Shown here piece after piece: positions 62,756 to 64,000 of a stretch of 64,000 nucleotides of DNA. Below the pieces are notes generated by a model. That model saw nothing but the letters and a program-made list of their open reading frames with translations, was not told the origin of the DNA and did no database searches. The stretch comes from Fictibacillus halophilus. GTDB taxonomy: Bacteria > Bacillota > Bacilli > Bacillales > Fictibacillaceae. The stretch lies in the NCBI RefSeq assembly GCF_016401385.1, contig NZ_JAEACF010000001.1:1054001-1118000 (forward strand), in the 5' to 3' direction. The first letter of the stretch is position 1; each line of letters opens with the position of its first letter. The position numbers and the translations under genes were made by a program.

Positions 62756-62835
62756 ACAGAAATAACCTTGGTTTTAATGGCTTTACTTACTTGAATGTTG
62801 TTGTAGCTTAAGTGTTTTACAGAACATCTTGATTT

Positions 62836-62962
62836 GTTGATTGTAGTGTAAGGTGCGAGACTCCTGCGGGACGAGCGGTCAGGTGAGACACTTAGTGGCG
62901 CAAAGCGGCAAGTGGCTCACCGGTTGCCCCGCGGAAAGGGAACACCTGAAACGGAGATCAAC
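62836..62962 (-). repeat. Intergenic inverted-repeat element, copy 5 (127 bp, reversed)
   Basis: On the - strand it starts GTTGATCTCCGTTTCAGG, followed by CTTTCCGCGGGG, GGTGAGCC, AGTGTCTCACCTGACCGC, CCCGCAGGAGTCTCGCACC and a terminal AATCAAC at 62836. Of the five it shows the inverted ends most clearly. The GGCTGTTTA flank lies at about 62995-63003 on the - strand. The 335-bp gap 62712-63046 otherwise holds the tsf terminator and no gene. Confidence 0.82.
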
Positions 62963-63046
62963 TACTTTCACAAAGCGACGAAGCTATTCAGTATAAACAG
63001 CCTTAAAAACTAATTAAATACATTTTTTTAGGTGATGGAGGGACAA

Positions 63047-63772
63047 ATGACTACTTCAAAATATAAACGAGTCGTCTTGAAATTAAGTGGAGAAGCACTA
63101 GCAGGTGAACAAACTTCTGGAATCGATCCAAAAATCGTTCAGTCAATTGCAGAACAAGTAAAAGAAATCGTTGAACTCGACGTAGAAGTTGCTGTAGTAG
63201 TAGGCGGCGGAAACCTATGGCGTGGTAAGACGGGCAGTGAGATGGGAATGGACCGTGCTTCAGCAGACTATATGGGCATGCTTGCTACTGTAATGAATTC
63301 ATTAGCCCTTCAAGACAGTCTTGAAAACATCGGGGTTCAAACAAGAGTACAAACATCTATAGAAATGCGTCAGGTTGCAGAACCTTATATCAGAAGAAAA
63401 GCCATTCGTCACCTTGAAAAAAAGCGCGTCGTTATTTTTGCAGCAGGAACGGGTAACCCGTATTTCTCAACAGATACGACAGCAGCACTAAGAGCAGCAG
63501 AAATTGAAGCAGAAGTCATCTTAATGGCTAAGAATAACGTGGATGGCGTGTATTCAGCAGATCCGAAATTGGATGAGAACGCTGTTAAGTATACGACATT
63601 GTCTTATCTTGATCTTTTAAAAGATGGACTAGCAGTAATGGATACAACTGCTTCATCACTATGTATGGATAATGACATCCCGTTAGTTGTTTTCTCGATC
63701 ATGGAAGAAGGAAACATCAAACGAGCAGTTGCCGGAGAAAAAATTGGAACCGTTATAAGGGGGAGAAACTAA
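63047..63772 (+). CDS. pyrH: UMP kinase
   Basis: PyrH phosphorylates UMP to UDP and is allosterically regulated by GTP and UTP. The 241-residue product has [24 protein letters not shown] and [10 protein letters not shown]. The ATG at 63047 lies 6 bases after GGAGGG; in-frame GTG and ATG codons at 63032 and 63035 precede that site. Its stop shares one base with the frr start. Confidence 0.96.
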   Translation: MTTSKYKRVVLKLSGEALAGEQTSGIDPKIVQSIAEQVKEIVELDVEVAVVVGGGNLWRGKTGSEMGMDRASADYMGMLATVMNSLALQDSLENIGVQTRVQTSIEMRQVAEPYIRRKAIRHLEKKRVVIFAAGTGNPYFSTDTTAALRAAEIEAEVILMAKNNVDGVYSADPKLDENAVKYTTLSYLDLLKDGLAVMDTTASSLCMDNDIPLVVFSIMEEGNIKRAVAGEKIGTVIRGRN

Positions 63773-64000
63773 TGGCAAAAGAAGTTTTAACTCAAGCAGA
63801 AGAAAAGATGCAAAAAGCAATCGGGGCTCTAAGACGCGAGTATTCAACACTTCGTGCAGGTAGAGCAAACCCTTCTCTATTAGACAGAGTACAAGTTGAT
63901 TATTACGGAACTCAAACACCGATCAATCAACTAGCAGGTGTAACAACTCCAGAAGCTAGACTATTGGTGATTCAGCCTTACGACAAATCAGCAATGGCAG
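63772..64000 (+). CDS. frr: Ribosome recycling factor (N-terminal part, cut by window end)
   Basis: Frr releases ribosomes after termination together with EF-G. The visible 76 codons give [20 protein letters not shown], then [14 protein letters not shown] and [15 protein letters not shown], typical of the family. The ATG overlaps the pyrH stop (TAATG) behind AAGGGGGAG. The frame is open to the end of the window. Confidence 0.95.
   Translation, partial: MAKEVLTQAEEKMQKAIGALRREYSTLRAGRANPSLLDRVQVDYYGTQTPINQLAGVTTPEARLLVIQPYDKSAMA

Noticed and set aside
1-64000. CRISPR array, prophage, transposase, tRNA or rRNA genes
   Set aside because: None seen on inspection. The only regular array (12157-12261) has no spacers and is a direct tandem repeat.

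Overview
The window is a chromosomal segment of a motile, endospore-forming member of the Bacillaceae. Gene order follows the Bacillus subtilis recG-to-frr region almost gene for gene. The DNA is A+T-rich, ribosome-binding sites are strong (AGGAGG type), TTG and GTG starts are common, and a small acid-soluble spore protein gene is present. A Fictibacillus-like genus is my guess from overall protein similarity; it is not established here. Nearly all genes lie on the + strand. The exception is one small DUF1128 gene between rnc and smc. I see no rRNA, tRNA, CRISPR array, prophage or transposase gene.

Layout. (1) 1-7022: the tail of sdaAA, recG, then the fatty-acid/phospholipid cluster fapR-plsX-fabD-fabG-acpP with a FapR operator on its promoter, then rnc. 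(2) 7073-14638: the DUF1128 gene (- strand), smc, ftsY, ylxM, ffh, rpsP, khpA, covering chromosome condensation, the signal recognition particle and ribosome genes. (3) 15151-18372: rimM-trmD-rplS, a type I signal peptidase and rbgA. (4) 18641-21358: rnhB, a FliK-like protein, an FlhB C-terminal-domain paralogue and a spore protein, with a possible SigD promoter in front. (5) 21560-31858: sucCD, dprA, topA, trmFO, xerC, hslVU and codY. (6) 32679-60847: a complete fla/che operon of 32 genes. It runs from flgB through the rod, MS-ring, export ATPase, hook, switch, export gate, FlhF/FlhG and the CheA/W/B/C/D/Y proteins to sigD, fapA, a small unknown protein and a SwrB-like protein. (7) 61005-64000: rpsB, tsf, pyrH and the start of frr.

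How it fits together. FapR would sense malonyl-CoA and control the lipid genes. CodY lies directly upstream of the fla/che operon, and a good CodY-box match sits at the sucCD promoter. The fla/che operon carries its own late sigma factor (SigD). SRP parts (Ffh, FtsY, YlxM), signal peptidase and ribosome-assembly factors are grouped with ribosomal protein genes.

The part least explained by conserved genes is a family of G+C-rich intergenic repeats, five copies in the window, with imperfect terminal inverted repeats and modular interiors. One copy contains what looks like a second hairpin element, and one sits where B. subtilis has ylqD. Other points of interest are an exact 21-bp-period array upstream of ylxM, a hairpin in the fapR leader, and the FliK-like/FlhB-like gene pair outside the flagellar operon. 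I found no clearly new protein-coding system; most of the window is conserved core genome.
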